Notes under the pieces: generated by a model
What the model saw: the letters and a program-made list of their open reading frames with translations, nothing else
The model's database searches: none
What the model was told of the DNA's origin: nothing
Assembly: GCA_050260055.1 (NCBI GenBank)
Contig: JBLNBO010000033.1
Span: 149,756-213,755, forward strand
DNA from: JBLMYQ01 sp050260055
Lineage (GTDB): Bacteria; Bacillota; Clostridia; Acetivibrionales; UBA4821
Direction: 5' to 3'
Length of the DNA: 64,000 nucleotides
Shown: piece by piece, positions 1-9,918 of the stretch
Numbering within the stretch: position 1 is the first letter of the stretch
How the letters are laid out: the number at the start of each line of letters is the position of its first letter
Made by a program: the position numbers and the translations under genes

Positions 1-3000
1 TTTATAATTGATAAAGCATCATTTGGTACATTGTATACTTTCAGCATAACCGCAATTACGGTTTTCTTATCATCATAATTGAGGTAGCTAGCGCCGAATA
101 CTATTGCATCTAAAACCTCTTGCTCCGAAAAACCTGCTCCCTCAATATATTCAGCATTCTTGATAATATCTGTAACACCGTAAAGACTAAGCTCAGATAA
201 AACTGCGTAAGCATTTTTTCTATTATTCTTCAGCCATGTAGCCACTGCAGGGATAGGGTCAACACCATAAACATCACGTACCACTGATATAATATCAGTT
301 ATTGTATAATTATTAGTGTATTTGAGGGATCCTACAGCTTGAAGTACCGAAGCATTTGTGTCTCTAAGTACTTTTGTAATATCTACAAGCGAGTACCCTG
401 AATTATATAATGCCATAATACGCCTGCTGGCATCTGATGCACCTATCGCATCCAATAGCGGCAATATAGCGTCCCTTTCCTGGTGAAAGACATTGTTTTC
501 TATTCCAGTTATTGTTTTCAAAGCAGCCTTAAACTCAGCAGCAGCAACCTCTTTTGACGTATATAAGCCAGGAAGAACACCTCTTGCATTATTATGGAAC
601 TTATATATCAACTGTTTTAGCATCTCAGCTTCTTTATAACCTGCCTGGTATAAATATGCACATATTTTTTCCGGATTGCTGACTTTATACATATCCTTTA
701 AGTAACCCATCGGCTTTTCAACAGGGTCTCCAGCTTCTTTCATAGACATAACAAGCGCCAGCATTGGGTCAACACCATAAACCTTCTCCACGGCAGCATT
801 GATATCTGCCTGATTGTATCCTCTTAATTTTAGAAAATCTACTGATTGTATCGCTGTCATCTTATAAATATCTTTTAAAACCCGTGTAATATCTTCGAGG
901 CTGTATTTCAATGCATTTAAAACACTAAGTGACTTTTCTGGCGTTACAGCGCCAAACGCATCTAATATTTGCGGCAAAGTATTTTCTGTTTGTTGATATA
1001 TTTCTGACAATACCTGATTCAACATTTGTATAACATTACTTATATTACCGCTGATGTTAAAAACGGTGGCTAATGCATTCAGCACATCCTTCTTCTCATA
1101 ACCTGCCTTTGAAAGATATTCTGCCATTTTAAGGGAATCATTGATTATAAAAGTACTTCTTAATGTGCTAGCGGTTTGAGAAGCAAGAGCGCCGGAAGCT
1201 TTCATATCCTGAGCCAAAATCATAATAGGATCTGCTCCATATACCGTTTTAACCGCATTCTCTATTGCAGCATCGGTCCATCCCAAGCTGTATGAACGGT
1301 TGTAATTTTTAAACTCTTTTAATGCAGTTGATGAATCCAGGTTATAAATATTCCGTATTGCAAGAACGATATCGGTCAAATCATATACAGGCTTAAGTTT
1401 AGCCATAGTAATTCCATAAATTGTACCTTTTGATTTAAACCATGCAGCAGCGTCGGTTGCAGAATAGTCCTGATTCTTATACATTTTTAGCCAGTCTCTT
1501 CCATCAGTAAGAGAAGAACCAAGAGCACTACTCATAACAAAATCCATTTCATTTGCAACCGCAAGCGGTGATAATCCCAGCTGTTTCAGGACTGTAATAA
1601 TCTCATTTCCTGTTTTGATATTATAAACCTTTTCTAATCCGTAAATAATTCCATAAAGCCCACACATATCTTTTTTAGGCCCTAATCCATCATTAGCCTC
1701 TGTCCACCCGTATGAATACAGCGTCTTGGCCATTTCAAAAGCATTCAGCTTGTACCATGTTGATAAAATCCTTGGGCCATCCGTATACGAGTAGTACCAA
1801 CGTGCAGTAGTTACATTAATCATTTGCTGGGCATCTATGTTCATATCCTTTACTAGAAATTCTTCTACTTGAGGTTTTGTAAATACGCTGCCAGGAAGAT
1901 ATAGGGCAATTGCATCCGCTCCAGCTCCAAAAACCTTTATTAGAGCAATTCCTGTGTCTGATAAACTATAACCGGCAGACTTAAGAGCATAACAGATTCT
2001 ATCTATATTATTCAATACACTTTTTCCTGTTTCAGCAGCAGTCACCGCATCAACGCCAACTTTCTTCAGTACCTGTATCAGGAGAACCTCATTTCCCCTA
2101 TAATAACTCCATATCCAGTTTTTTAAGTCATTTAAACCATATACGGCATAAATTGCACCATAAATATCATCAGTGGAGAAATTGCCACCGTTATAATCTT
2201 TTCCAAGAGCACTAATTGCAGCCTCTGCACTATCATTATAAATATCTTTCAGCGCCTTAGCCACATCATTAGCCGTATATTTAGCTTGAGCAAGAGTATA
2301 TGCAGCTCTCCTATCCAAGTCCTTCCTATATCCTGCCGAATAAAACTCACCTTCAAAATATTTTTTTATAATACCGGCTGTGTTATCAGCATCGTATCCT
2401 GCTGAATACATAGCATTGGCTATAGCCTGGGCATTATCTTTATATGGATAACCTTTTAATACCATTACAATTTCTTCAAGCCCGAATCCAGCATATATAA
2501 GGGACTGCATAGCTGCAGCATCACTATCTCCGAATGTATCTTTAAGTACTAAGACTATTTCTGAAATGCTAAATCCGGCTAATTTCATATTTACAGCCGC
2601 TTCCTTATCACTATTTCCAAAAGGTATTGTGACTTTGACTGCTTCACTGGTCCCCCATCCAGCAGAATTATATGCTTGTGCTCTAAACTCATAGTTTGTG
2701 CCAATCTTCAGGTCAGGAACAATAAATCTAAAATTTCCAGTACCAAAAGTACCAGACTCTATGCCAACACTTAACCAATCTTTGCTGCCTTCAACACGGT
2801 ATTGGAATTGACGTGCTGTAATGGTAACTTTTTCGCCTCCGGCATCTACAATGTTTCCTGTCAATGTTACCGAAGATGAAGTTATCGAAGCGTTATCTAT
2901 ATTACAAATAACGGTGGGGATTTTAGAGGTGGTAAAAGAGACAATTTTCCCAAGCCCAGTATTAACTGAATTTACAGCATAAGCTTGAACATAATATGTT

Positions 3001-5249
3001 CCAGGTAATAATTTGGATGCCCCTTGAACTGCATATACAAATGAACCATTATGATCAGTTTTGCCTACAATCAAAGTAGTCCAGTCTTGTTTATTACTGC
3101 TGTATTTAAATCCATATTCTATTATTTCAGAACCGCCATTGTAATTTACGCTTCCCGAAAGGTTTGCAATCCAATTTTCATCTGAAAAATCGGCAGAAAT
3201 TGTAGTAACCTGTGGAGCTGCTGCAGTTGTGCTAAATTTTATGACATTACCATATCCTATTCCTTGTGAATTGACTGCATAAGCCTGAATATAATAAGTA
3301 GTACATCCTTGAAGTTCAGTTAGGTTATATGAAAGCTCGCGTCCTTCTGAGCCGGTTGGATTTACAATTACCTTTTTATCAGGCTTAGAGTCCGTCCCCC
3401 AGAAAAACCCGCTTTCAGTAATAGCAAACCCATGATTTTTTGTTATAAATCCGCTAAGAGCCGCCTTTGTTCCCTGCAGTTCATCAATTTGACGCGTTTC
3501 TACCTGAGGAGCATTTGTTAAGGTTGTGAAACTTAAAACACTGGCATATACATTATCTGATGCAGTACTTGCAAATGCCTGGAAGTTATAAGTTGTGCCA
3601 GGTTGAAGATTGTTAAGCCTAATTGAAAAAGTACCATCCGAGCCTGGTTGGGTATGGGCTTTACCAGTAAAGCTGGAAATTTGAAATCCGCAATCTATAA
3701 TCTTTCCACCACTAATTACAGCTTTCCCATTAAGGGTAACAGAGTCAGTGTCGATTTCAGTTGCTTCAAATGTAGTAACCACCGGAAGCTGTGTTAACTT
3801 GGTCTGAAAGCTTACCATATCTCCATAAGCTATACCTGCTTTGTTGACAGCATATGCCCTATAATAGAATTTCTTATTCGGCGCTAAACCCGTTAGGTTA
3901 TACGTAAGATTTTTTTCTGTTCCCGGCGCTACATGAAACTGAGTATTATTTCCCAATTCAGGGTCACTTAATATAAAGCCGCTGTCTGCGATTTCCCCTC
4001 CTCCGTTATCAGCAATAATGCCATTTAGGATTGCCGAAGTCATATTTACTTCTGAAGCCGCTGAAGTAGTGACCTTTGGAAGAACTGCCGAGGTAGTTTC
4101 AAAAAAGTGGATTTCCCCCTCTGCCCATTCTATTGTATTGTAGGCTCTAGCCATAAATTCATATTTAGTATTTGGGGCAAGCCCAGTAATTACATCACTG
4201 AACTCAGCACCATTACCAAGCGAAACATATTGAATATTGGTATCTTTCCAATCTGACGAACCCATTACCCTATACCTGAAATTTACTTTTGTACAACTTG
4301 CTTCCCCGGTATTGACAATACTACCGTTCAAACAAGCCTGTGTAAGAGTAATATCGTTTGCAGGAATAGTTTTTACTTCCAAATGACGTTCAATTGGTAT
4401 AGGTGTGGTATTAATTGGAGTGGTAGGCGGAACTGTTGTATTCCCGCTGCTGCCACTGTTTGCGTGCGTCCATTTTGCATATAACGTAATATTAGAGGTT
4501 ACTGTGTCAGTACCAAAATTCCACCTATTAATGCAGTTTGATTCCTTATACCATCCAGAGAATTTATACCCTGATTTGGTTGGAGCTGCTGGCTCAGAAA
4601 TTTTTTCACCTGGGTCGACAGAAATTGATTCTACATCAGAGCCGCCCTGGGAATCAAATAATACAACACAACTTGTTCCAACGGCATATATAGTGCTGGC
4701 TATACCACTCCACTCACCATTAATTTCATCATACGCAGCCGCTTTAACAGTTGTAATGCTATCTTCAGCTAAAGAAAGTGAAAAGGGCTCATTAAACATA
4801 AAGCTTTCAGTATTTGGTGTATTACCATCAGTTGTGTAATAGATATTCTGCCAATCGAATAAATCAGCATTGATATTTATTAGTATGTCTTGAGGGGAGT
4901 CATATGTAGTACTTTCAGGAGTAATTACCGGTATATCAGGAATATCTACCGACCATTTTGCAAAAAGCATAATATTTTCAGTTACTGTATCAGTATCAAA
5001 ATTCCATTCATTGATGCATCCCGATTCTTTATACCATCCATCAAAATTATACCCGGGTCTAAAAGGTGCCTCAGGTTCATTAATGGTTGTACCATATTCA
5101 GTCGAAATCATTCCGACATCGGTGCCTCCTTGAGAATCAAAAAATATATCAACCATTTCAACCGCATATACTGGTAAAGGTATACTGGATATTACAAGTA
5201 AACAAGCCAGAACTAAACTTAAAATACGGTTTTTTTGATTCCTAAACAT
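1..5249 (-). CDS. Giant secreted multidomain surface protein (3' end outside window)
   Basis: One minus-strand frame is open from ATG 5249 to the left edge (at least 1749 codons); the C-terminus is missing. An AGGGAGAG site lies about 10 nt before the ATG. Reading from the start: a signal peptide (about residues 1-29), an InlB/Listeria-Bacteroides-type repeat with FDSQGG (about 30-75), a chitobiase-C-terminal-like stretch (YYTTDGNTPNT, about 95-140), a second FDSQGG repeat (about 195-240), a Pro/Thr linker near 275, then about six Fn3-like domains to about residue 870. The rest is helical, with irregular units of the type LKxxGYSxxDIxxxLKxxYG. The protein is presumably exported and cell-surface attached; anchor domains, if any, lie outside the window. 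The function of the helical repeats is not recognised. Confidence 0.85.
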   Translation of the reverse strand, partial: MFRNQKNRILSLVLACLLVISSIPLPVYAVEMVDIFFDSQGGTDVGMISTEYGTTINEPEAPFRPGYNFDGWYKESGCINEWNFDTDTVTENIMLFAKWSVDIPDIPVITPESTTYDSPQDILININADLFDWQNIYYTTDGNTPNTESFMFNEPFSLSLAEDSITTVKAAAYDEINGEWSGIASTIYAVGTSCVVLFDSQGGSDVESISVDPGEKISEPAAPTKSGYKFSGWYKESNCINRWNFGTDTVTSNITLYAKWTHANSGSSGNTTVPPTTPINTTPIPIERHLEVKTIPANDITLTQACLNGSIVNTGEASCTKVNFRYRVMGSSDWKDTNIQYVSLGNGAEFSDVITGLAPNTKYEFMARAYNTIEWAEGEIHFFETTSAVLPKVTTSAASEVNMTSAILNGIIADNGGGEIADSGFILSDPELGNNTQFHVAPGTEKNLTYNLTGLAPNKKFYYRAYAVNKAGIAYGDMVSFQTKLTQLPVVTTFEATEIDTDSVTLNGKAVISGGKIIDCGFQISSFTGKAHTQPGSDGTFSIRLNNLQPGTTYNFQAFASTASDNVYASVLSFTTLTNAPQVETRQIDELQGTKAALSGFITKNHGFAITESGFFWGTDSKPDKKVIVNPTGSEGRELSYNLTELQGCTTYYIQAYAVNSQGIGYGNVIKFSTTAAAPQVTTISADFSDENWIANLSGSVNYNGGSEIIEYGFKYSSNKQDWTTLIVGKTDHNGSFVYAVQGASKLLPGTYYVQAYAVNSVNTGLGKIVSFTTSKIPTVICNIDNASITSSSVTLTGNIVDAGGEKVTITARQFQYRVEGSKDWLSVGIESGTFGTGNFRFIVPDLKIGTNYEFRAQAYNSAGWGTSEAVKVTIPFGNSDKEAAVNMKLAGFSISEIVLVLKDTFGDSDAAAMQSLIYAGFGLEEIVMVLKGYPYKDNAQAIANAMYSAGYDADNTAGIIKKYFEGEFYSAGYRKDLDRRAAYTLAQAKYTANDVAKALKDIYNDSAEAAISALGKDYNGGNFSTDDIYGAIYAVYGLNDLKNWIWSYYRGNEVLLIQVLKKVGVDAVTAAETGKSVLNNIDRICYALKSAGYSLSDTGIALIKVFGAGADAIALYLPGSVFTKPQVEEFLVKDMNIDAQQMINVTTARWYYSYTDGPRILSTWYKLNAFEMAKTLYSYGWTEANDGLGPKKDMCGLYGIIYGLEKVYNIKTGNEIITVLKQLGLSPLAVANEMDFVMSSALGSSLTDGRDWLKMYKNQDYSATDAAAWFKSKGTIYGITMAKLKPVYDLTDIVLAIRNIYNLDSSTALKEFKNYNRSYSLGWTDAAIENAVKTVYGADPIMILAQDMKASGALASQTASTLRSTFIINDSLKMAEYLSKAGYEKKDVLNALATVFNISGNISNVIQMLNQVLSEIYQQTENTLPQILDAFGAVTPEKSLSVLNALKYSLEDITRVLKDIYKMTAIQSVDFLKLRGYNQADINAAVEKVYGVDPMLALVMSMKEAGDPVEKPMGYLKDMYKVSNPEKICAYLYQAGYKEAEMLKQLIYKFHNNARGVLPGLYTSKEVAAAEFKAALKTITGIENNVFHQERDAILPLLDAIGASDASRRIMALYNSGYSLVDITKVLRDTNASVLQAVGSLKYTNNYTITDIISVVRDVYGVDPIPAVATWLKNNRKNAYAVLSELSLYGVTDIIKNAEYIEGAGFSEQEVLDAIVFGASYLNYDDKKTVIAVMLKVYNVPNDALSII

Positions 5250-5374
5250 TTTATTAAGCTCTCCCTTATTAAAAGAATATTATGTCTAATTATAAAATAT
5301 TTAGTTATTAATTGGAATATGCAAAATTTATACTTAAATGTCAAACATACTAGGTTAGCATTATTTAATAATCA

Positions 5375-5404
5375 TAAAAAAGCTGCCTAAATTAGCAAGG
5401 CAGC
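5375..5404 (-). terminator. Intrinsic terminator of the Rieske-FAD gene
   Basis: A GCTGCCT/AGGCAGC stem is followed, in minus-strand sense, by a run of six T, about 20 nt after the stop at 5423. Confidence 0.8.
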
Positions 5405-5422
5405 CTGTATAGTTTATTCAAA

Positions 5423-6988
5423 TTAAAAATCGTCTTTAATAAGTTTCTCTATAGTGTTTACATCATCATGAATATCTAAAGGTCTAAGGGCAGGCCCTTC
5501 TATTACATCCCCTTTATAAGAGAATCTCGAACCATGGCATGGGCAATCCCAGGTTCTTTCAGCGGAATTCCAGTTTAATTCACATCCCATATGCGTACAT
5601 GTCGTATCTACAATATGCAGTTTCCCTTGTTCATCTCTATATGCTCCCGCTCTTTGGCCGTTTGCCTCAATTATTTTTCCCTCACCAGGCTTGATTTCAA
5701 CATCATCAGGCAATGGTGATATTTTTCCTCCAATAAGCTTTTCTGCAACATTTAGATTTTGTACAACAAATTCTTTAGCAGAGGCAATTATGGTTTCTCG
5801 TGATGGGCTATAAACATCCTGCCAAGGGCTCTTCCCCTCAATTATTAAATCTCTTAATATCATAGAAGAAGCCATACTGTTAGTCATTCCCCATTTGCCA
5901 TAACCGGTTGCAATATATATATTTGGAGTATCTGCTGTAAAATGCCCTACATAAGGAATGTCATCCAAAGTCATACAATCTTGTGTGGACCACCGATACG
6001 GAATATTCTCAATAGTAAAGGTTTGATCAGCAAAGTCAACCAATGCTTCATAATGCTTGATTGTATCTGTGCCCTGTCCTGTCTTATGGTGCTCGCCGCC
6101 AACAAATATCAGCTCGCCATGTTCTGACGATTGACTGCGCAGGGACCGTCCAGGCTCTTCTGCAGTTATATACATTCCGCCCGGGTAGTCCTCCTTCGCT
6201 TTTATAGCTAGGACATATGAGCGTTCTGAATATATTCGTGCAAAATATAATCCATGTTTATTATAAAAAGGGTAGTGTGTAGCAATTATAACCTTTTCTG
6301 CAGATATTTTCTTTCCTGTATTTGTAGTTAATACATAACTTTTATCACCTTCGATATCCATAACCCTGCTTTGTTCAAATATTTGAACGTCAAAATCCGC
6401 AATCTGTTTAGCAAGGGACGTTAAAAATTTGAGTGGATGAAATTGTGCCTGGTTATCAAAACGTACAGCAGCTTTTACGGGAAAAGGCAAAGGTATTTCA
6501 TCTAAATAAACTGCCTTTATATCGAGAGAAGAGGCTGCCTTTACCTCATCGTTTATCTTCTTAACATATTCTTCCTGAAGTGTATAAACATATGCAGACT
6601 CTGGAACAAAGCTGCATTCAATGTTATTTTCCTTTACAATTTTTTCAAACATCCTAATGGCTGATTCATTTGCATCTGCGTATTGTTTTGCATATTCTTC
6701 ACCTATCTGGCTTTTTATTTTGCTATATATTAGTCCATGCTGTGAAGTTATTTTTGCTGTTGTATGACCGGTTGTTCCTTGTAAAATATGGTCAGCTTCA
6801 ATAACTGCAATCTTTATTCCTTTTTTATTCAGCATGTAAGCACATAGTATACCGGTAATTCCTCCTCCAATAATTGCGACATCAACTTTTATATCCTTAT
6901 CCAGCATAGGATAATCAGTTTTTTTAGTAGATGCCATCCAGAAAGATTGAGGCGGCTTTACAAATTTCTTTTGTTCCTCCAAGCTCAT
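5423..6988 (-). CDS. FAD-dependent oxidoreductase with C-terminal Rieske [2Fe-2S] domain (YhfW-like)
   Basis: The N-terminus has a Rossmann FAD site, VDVAIIGGGITGILCAYML, typical of the DAO (glycine oxidase-like) family. The C-terminal 90 residues hold a Rieske cluster site, CTHMGC then CPCHGSRF. This fusion matches the family of Bacillus YhfW, whose substrate is unknown. A GGAGGA site overlaps the first possible ATG (7003) and stands 8 nt before the second, so I place the start at 6988 (521 aa). There is no signal peptide. The gene stands alone with its own terminator. An amine or amino-acid substrate is a guess from the DAO fold. Confidence 0.85.
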   Translation of the reverse strand: MSLEEQKKFVKPPQSFWMASTKKTDYPMLDKDIKVDVAIIGGGITGILCAYMLNKKGIKIAVIEADHILQGTTGHTTAKITSQHGLIYSKIKSQIGEEYAKQYADANESAIRMFEKIVKENNIECSFVPESAYVYTLQEEYVKKINDEVKAASSLDIKAVYLDEIPLPFPVKAAVRFDNQAQFHPLKFLTSLAKQIADFDVQIFEQSRVMDIEGDKSYVLTTNTGKKISAEKVIIATHYPFYNKHGLYFARIYSERSYVLAIKAKEDYPGGMYITAEEPGRSLRSQSSEHGELIFVGGEHHKTGQGTDTIKHYEALVDFADQTFTIENIPYRWSTQDCMTLDDIPYVGHFTADTPNIYIATGYGKWGMTNSMASSMILRDLIIEGKSPWQDVYSPSRETIIASAKEFVVQNLNVAEKLIGGKISPLPDDVEIKPGEGKIIEANGQRAGAYRDEQGKLHIVDTTCTHMGCELNWNSAERTWDCPCHGSRFSYKGDVIEGPALRPLDIHDDVNTIEKLIKDDF

Positions 6989-7163
6989 ATAAAAATCCTC
7001 CATTCACAAAGAATTAATACCATCTATAACAATGATTATCTTTTGCTGTTATGCATAGAAATATCCAACTTATGCACTGAAGAATTTTTTGTTCTTAATA
7101 ATTAGTTCAGCTATAGGTTTACAAAGTATTTAAAGGATAATAATTTATTAATTATCATAACAA

Positions 7164-7188
7164 AAGCGAACTCTTTAAGAGTTCGCTT
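7164..7188 (-). terminator. Probable terminator of the VWA gene
   Basis: A perfect 12-bp stem (AAGCGAACTCTT and its complement) with a one-base loop, followed on the minus strand by a moderately T-rich stretch. It lies about 60 nt past the stop at 7246. Confidence 0.6.
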
Positions 7189-7245
7189 GAATAAGAGTAA
7201 GTGCAATTTGTTTTATAGCAGTACACCCGTCCTTTGCCGCGTATT

Positions 7246-8943
7246 TTACATTTGCGCGTTGAATAAGCTTCCGAGCTTATATACAACATCTTCAGAATCG
7301 GCATTAATACTTGCCGCTTCATTTATGCTCGATAGGCTCTGCAATGCATTTATATTTTTGTTATAACCTATAGTATAAATCGGAATCTTAAAGGCTTTCA
7401 GCATGCCTTGCACATCATTTAAAGAATGGCCGTAATTGGTTTCTCCATCGCTCAATACAAAGAGCATTAACTTAGTATTAGGATTTTTGGCTTTCTCTTC
7501 AAGGAGCATTTTAGTTGCTACAGCAACCGCGTCATACATAGCTGTGCTTCCATTTGCAGTTAAGTCTTTTACCGCTCCTGTAAAAAAGGCTCTCTGATTT
7601 ATATCAAATTTAGCAATTGGAAGGTTAATCTTTACGTCATTAGAAAATGAAACTAGTCCTATTGAAGTATCTTTGTTAATATATTGAGAACCACTCAAAA
7701 GAGATTGCTTTAATTTGTTTAACGGAACTCCATCCATGCTGCCTGATACGTCAGCTACGAAAACTGCAGATATTGCATTTTTCCCATCTTTCTTTTCTTT
7801 CCAAAGTTTCTGTGCCTGTGAGATTACATCTCCTTTAATACTTCCTATTTCCGGAGCATAGTTATCATAGCTGTTAAAACCATAGTCAGATGCAAGTTTC
7901 TGGTATTGCGCTGACTTACAGAATTCGACGAACTTTTTTAGTATCTCTTTCTTTTCTGAGGATAAGTCTCCAATAGCATACATAGGGCTGTCATGCCTTA
8001 CGCCAAATGGAGTAAATATATAATTGTATCTTAATTCAGGAGTGTTAACAAATGTCTGATATTCTAGTATGAACCCATCAAGTACGCCCGATTGTGCCGA
8101 GTCTCTCATCTGCATTGTCGTATATGCAACAAAAGGAATATTTGTTTGAAATTTTTCAAAACCTTGAACCGCTTTTTCACTTAGTAAATCCGCACTGTCA
8201 AAGGTACTTAAGGTTGAAACCAGAAAATTCAAACCAGTTGAACTTGCGAATGGGTTTGTATAACCCATTGCCATTTCATTTGCTGCAACTGCATTGGTTA
8301 TTGTTTTTAAATTTATAGCCCCATATTTTTTAACCAGTTGGTTTTGTTTATTCTTAGACACCAAGATTCCGGCAATATTGCCTGCAAGCCTTTTTTCAAC
8401 CAGCGTTACATTGGCGTCATTCGCCTTCATCATTTCTCCCCATAGTTCATTAGAAGGAGTGAAAGCATCTGGAAGGTATTTGCCGGAAACGATATAATCC
8501 ATTCCCTGCCCTGAGGCAATTCCCCTTATTCTAACAGAAACATATTCTCCATTTACTTTTATATTGGAATTATTAAAAGCTTTAGCCGTTTCAACCAGCC
8601 AGCCATCCTTTTTGCTTCCAGCTTTCTCAGTAGAAGAAAAAATTTCAATAAAGTTGTTTGTTGTCCTTTCTACTTGTGGCGGATATTTCGATATATCAGG
8701 TAATGAATCCTTAACACTAGTCGGTTCAATATTCACCTGTTCTTTTCTTGCTTCAACCTTATTGACTGTTATGTCTTTATAAAGCTTATCCAATGTCTGC
8801 ATAGCATTTTCAGTTGTTACCACTGTCTTACTTTTTCCGATATTCTTGGTTAGGCTGATTCCTCCATAAATAATGCAGAATACTAATATAGCCATTCCAA
8901 TCAAAGCCGCAAAAGACCTTACCTTTCTGTTGTTTTCCTCCAT
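7246..8943 (-). CDS. Membrane-anchored protein with solute-binding-like and von Willebrand A domains
   Basis: One N-terminal membrane segment (about residues 10-30) is followed by a periplasmic-binding-protein-like region (about 70-380; TFVNTPELRYNYIFTPFGVR resembles type II binding proteins) and a C-terminal VWA domain with an intact MIDAS motif, DVSGSMDG, and TANGSTAMYDA further on. It probably faces outside the cell and binds a ligand in a metal-dependent way; the partner is unknown. The start is the ATG at 8943 because AAAGGGTGG precedes it by about 9 nt, while the upstream ATG at 8964 has no site. The gene just upstream (9012-9776) is codirectional at 68 nt, so the two probably form an operon. 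Confidence 0.75.
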   Translation of the reverse strand: MEENNRKVRSFAALIGMAILVFCIIYGGISLTKNIGKSKTVVTTENAMQTLDKLYKDITVNKVEARKEQVNIEPTSVKDSLPDISKYPPQVERTTNNFIEIFSSTEKAGSKKDGWLVETAKAFNNSNIKVNGEYVSVRIRGIASGQGMDYIVSGKYLPDAFTPSNELWGEMMKANDANVTLVEKRLAGNIAGILVSKNKQNQLVKKYGAINLKTITNAVAANEMAMGYTNPFASSTGLNFLVSTLSTFDSADLLSEKAVQGFEKFQTNIPFVAYTTMQMRDSAQSGVLDGFILEYQTFVNTPELRYNYIFTPFGVRHDSPMYAIGDLSSEKKEILKKFVEFCKSAQYQKLASDYGFNSYDNYAPEIGSIKGDVISQAQKLWKEKKDGKNAISAVFVADVSGSMDGVPLNKLKQSLLSGSQYINKDTSIGLVSFSNDVKINLPIAKFDINQRAFFTGAVKDLTANGSTAMYDAVAVATKMLLEEKAKNPNTKLMLFVLSDGETNYGHSLNDVQGMLKAFKIPIYTIGYNKNINALQSLSSINEAASINADSEDVVYKLGSLFNAQM

Positions 8944-9011
8944 AAAACAATACCACCCTTTCATAGTTTTAAAGTATAAATCAGTTTCTTAAACCCGATC
9001 ATATAAATTGA

Positions 9012-9776
9012 TTATTGATAATACTTTGATTTTCTAATTAGTTCGTCCATTTCTTTAATTTCGCTCATGTTATCAAGCGCATCAGCGTCAAGGCTGTCAA
9101 ACTTTGATAGTTCCAGTAGAAGCGCATCCAGCTTAATTATTATTTCTTCGTTATTATCTATAGCCTTTTTAACAAAGGAGATATATTCGTTATAAATACC
9201 TAATTTTGAATCAATAACCTCTTTTGAAAATCTCTTTTGCCCTTGATAGCTGTTGATTCTATCATAATCTTCCTGGTCAAAAGCATTAATCTTATTCATA
9301 ATGCTTCTTATGTTAGCGAAGAAAACATATTCGATATCAAGAATGGTTCCATTAAACTTTTCGTAAGTCTCATCAATAACGTTAAATCTTTGCAGTAATA
9401 ATTCCTTTATCTTTTCTTTCTTTTTCTGAAGACTTTCAATCTGCTGTATTACTGCTGGAATATCATTATCAAAAGTTTTTTTGCCATATGCCTGATTAAG
9501 CGCAAGAATATAATCTTCAGGTCTCTTTACATCACTTATTTCAATTGTCTCATCTTTTTGAGCAATTAGTTTGTAATTTCCGTAAAAAAACAATACAAGG
9601 CTCATAAATATGGCTGTACCGCCTATTGCAGTACTTAAAGGATTGGAGCCCCCCATTTGAATATTGAATAATCCAGGCGAGAATAATGCAATATTCAACA
9701 GCGCAATTCCAATATTTAATCCAGCTAATTTTAACATTTTGTTTCTATCCAAACTAATCCACGCTCCAGAATGCAA
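9012..9776 (-). CDS. Two-TM protein with long helical cytoplasmic domain
   Basis: Not recognised with certainty. Two hydrophobic segments (about residues 16-35 and 45-68) are followed by about 180 residues of charged helix, including QIESLQKKKEKIKELLLQRF. The layout resembles XpaC-type membrane proteins but I cannot prove membership. The longest frame uses TTG 9776 with AAGGA 5 nt upstream. An ATG at 9737 is preceded by GGATAGAAACAAA, nearly the same sequence that precedes the ATG of the next upstream gene (10725), so the start is ambiguous. Probably cotranscribed with the VWA gene downstream. Confidence 0.6.
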   Translation of the reverse strand: MHSGAWISLDRNKMLKLAGLNIGIALLNIALFSPGLFNIQMGGSNPLSTAIGGTAIFMSLVLFFYGNYKLIAQKDETIEISDVKRPEDYILALNQAYGKKTFDNDIPAVIQQIESLQKKKEKIKELLLQRFNVIDETYEKFNGTILDIEYVFFANIRSIMNKINAFDQEDYDRINSYQGQKRFSKEVIDSKLGIYNEYISFVKKAIDNNEEIIIKLDALLLELSKFDSLDADALDNMSEIKEMDELIRKSKYYQ

Positions 9777-9872
9777 TATTATCCTTATATATGTTATTAA
9801 TACATATAAAGTGTACCACTAAAAATGGATTTTGTTAATATAAATCATTCATATCTGCCTTAAGACTGTATG

Positions 9873-9904
9873 AAAAAATCCCTCTAGGCATAAGGCCTGA
9901 GGGA
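9873..9904 (-). terminator. Terminator of the ion channel gene
   Basis: TCCCTC/GAGGGA with an inner AGGC/GCCT stem and, on the minus strand, a following run of six T. Confidence 0.75.
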
Positions 9905-9918
9905 CTTAAAAACTACAA

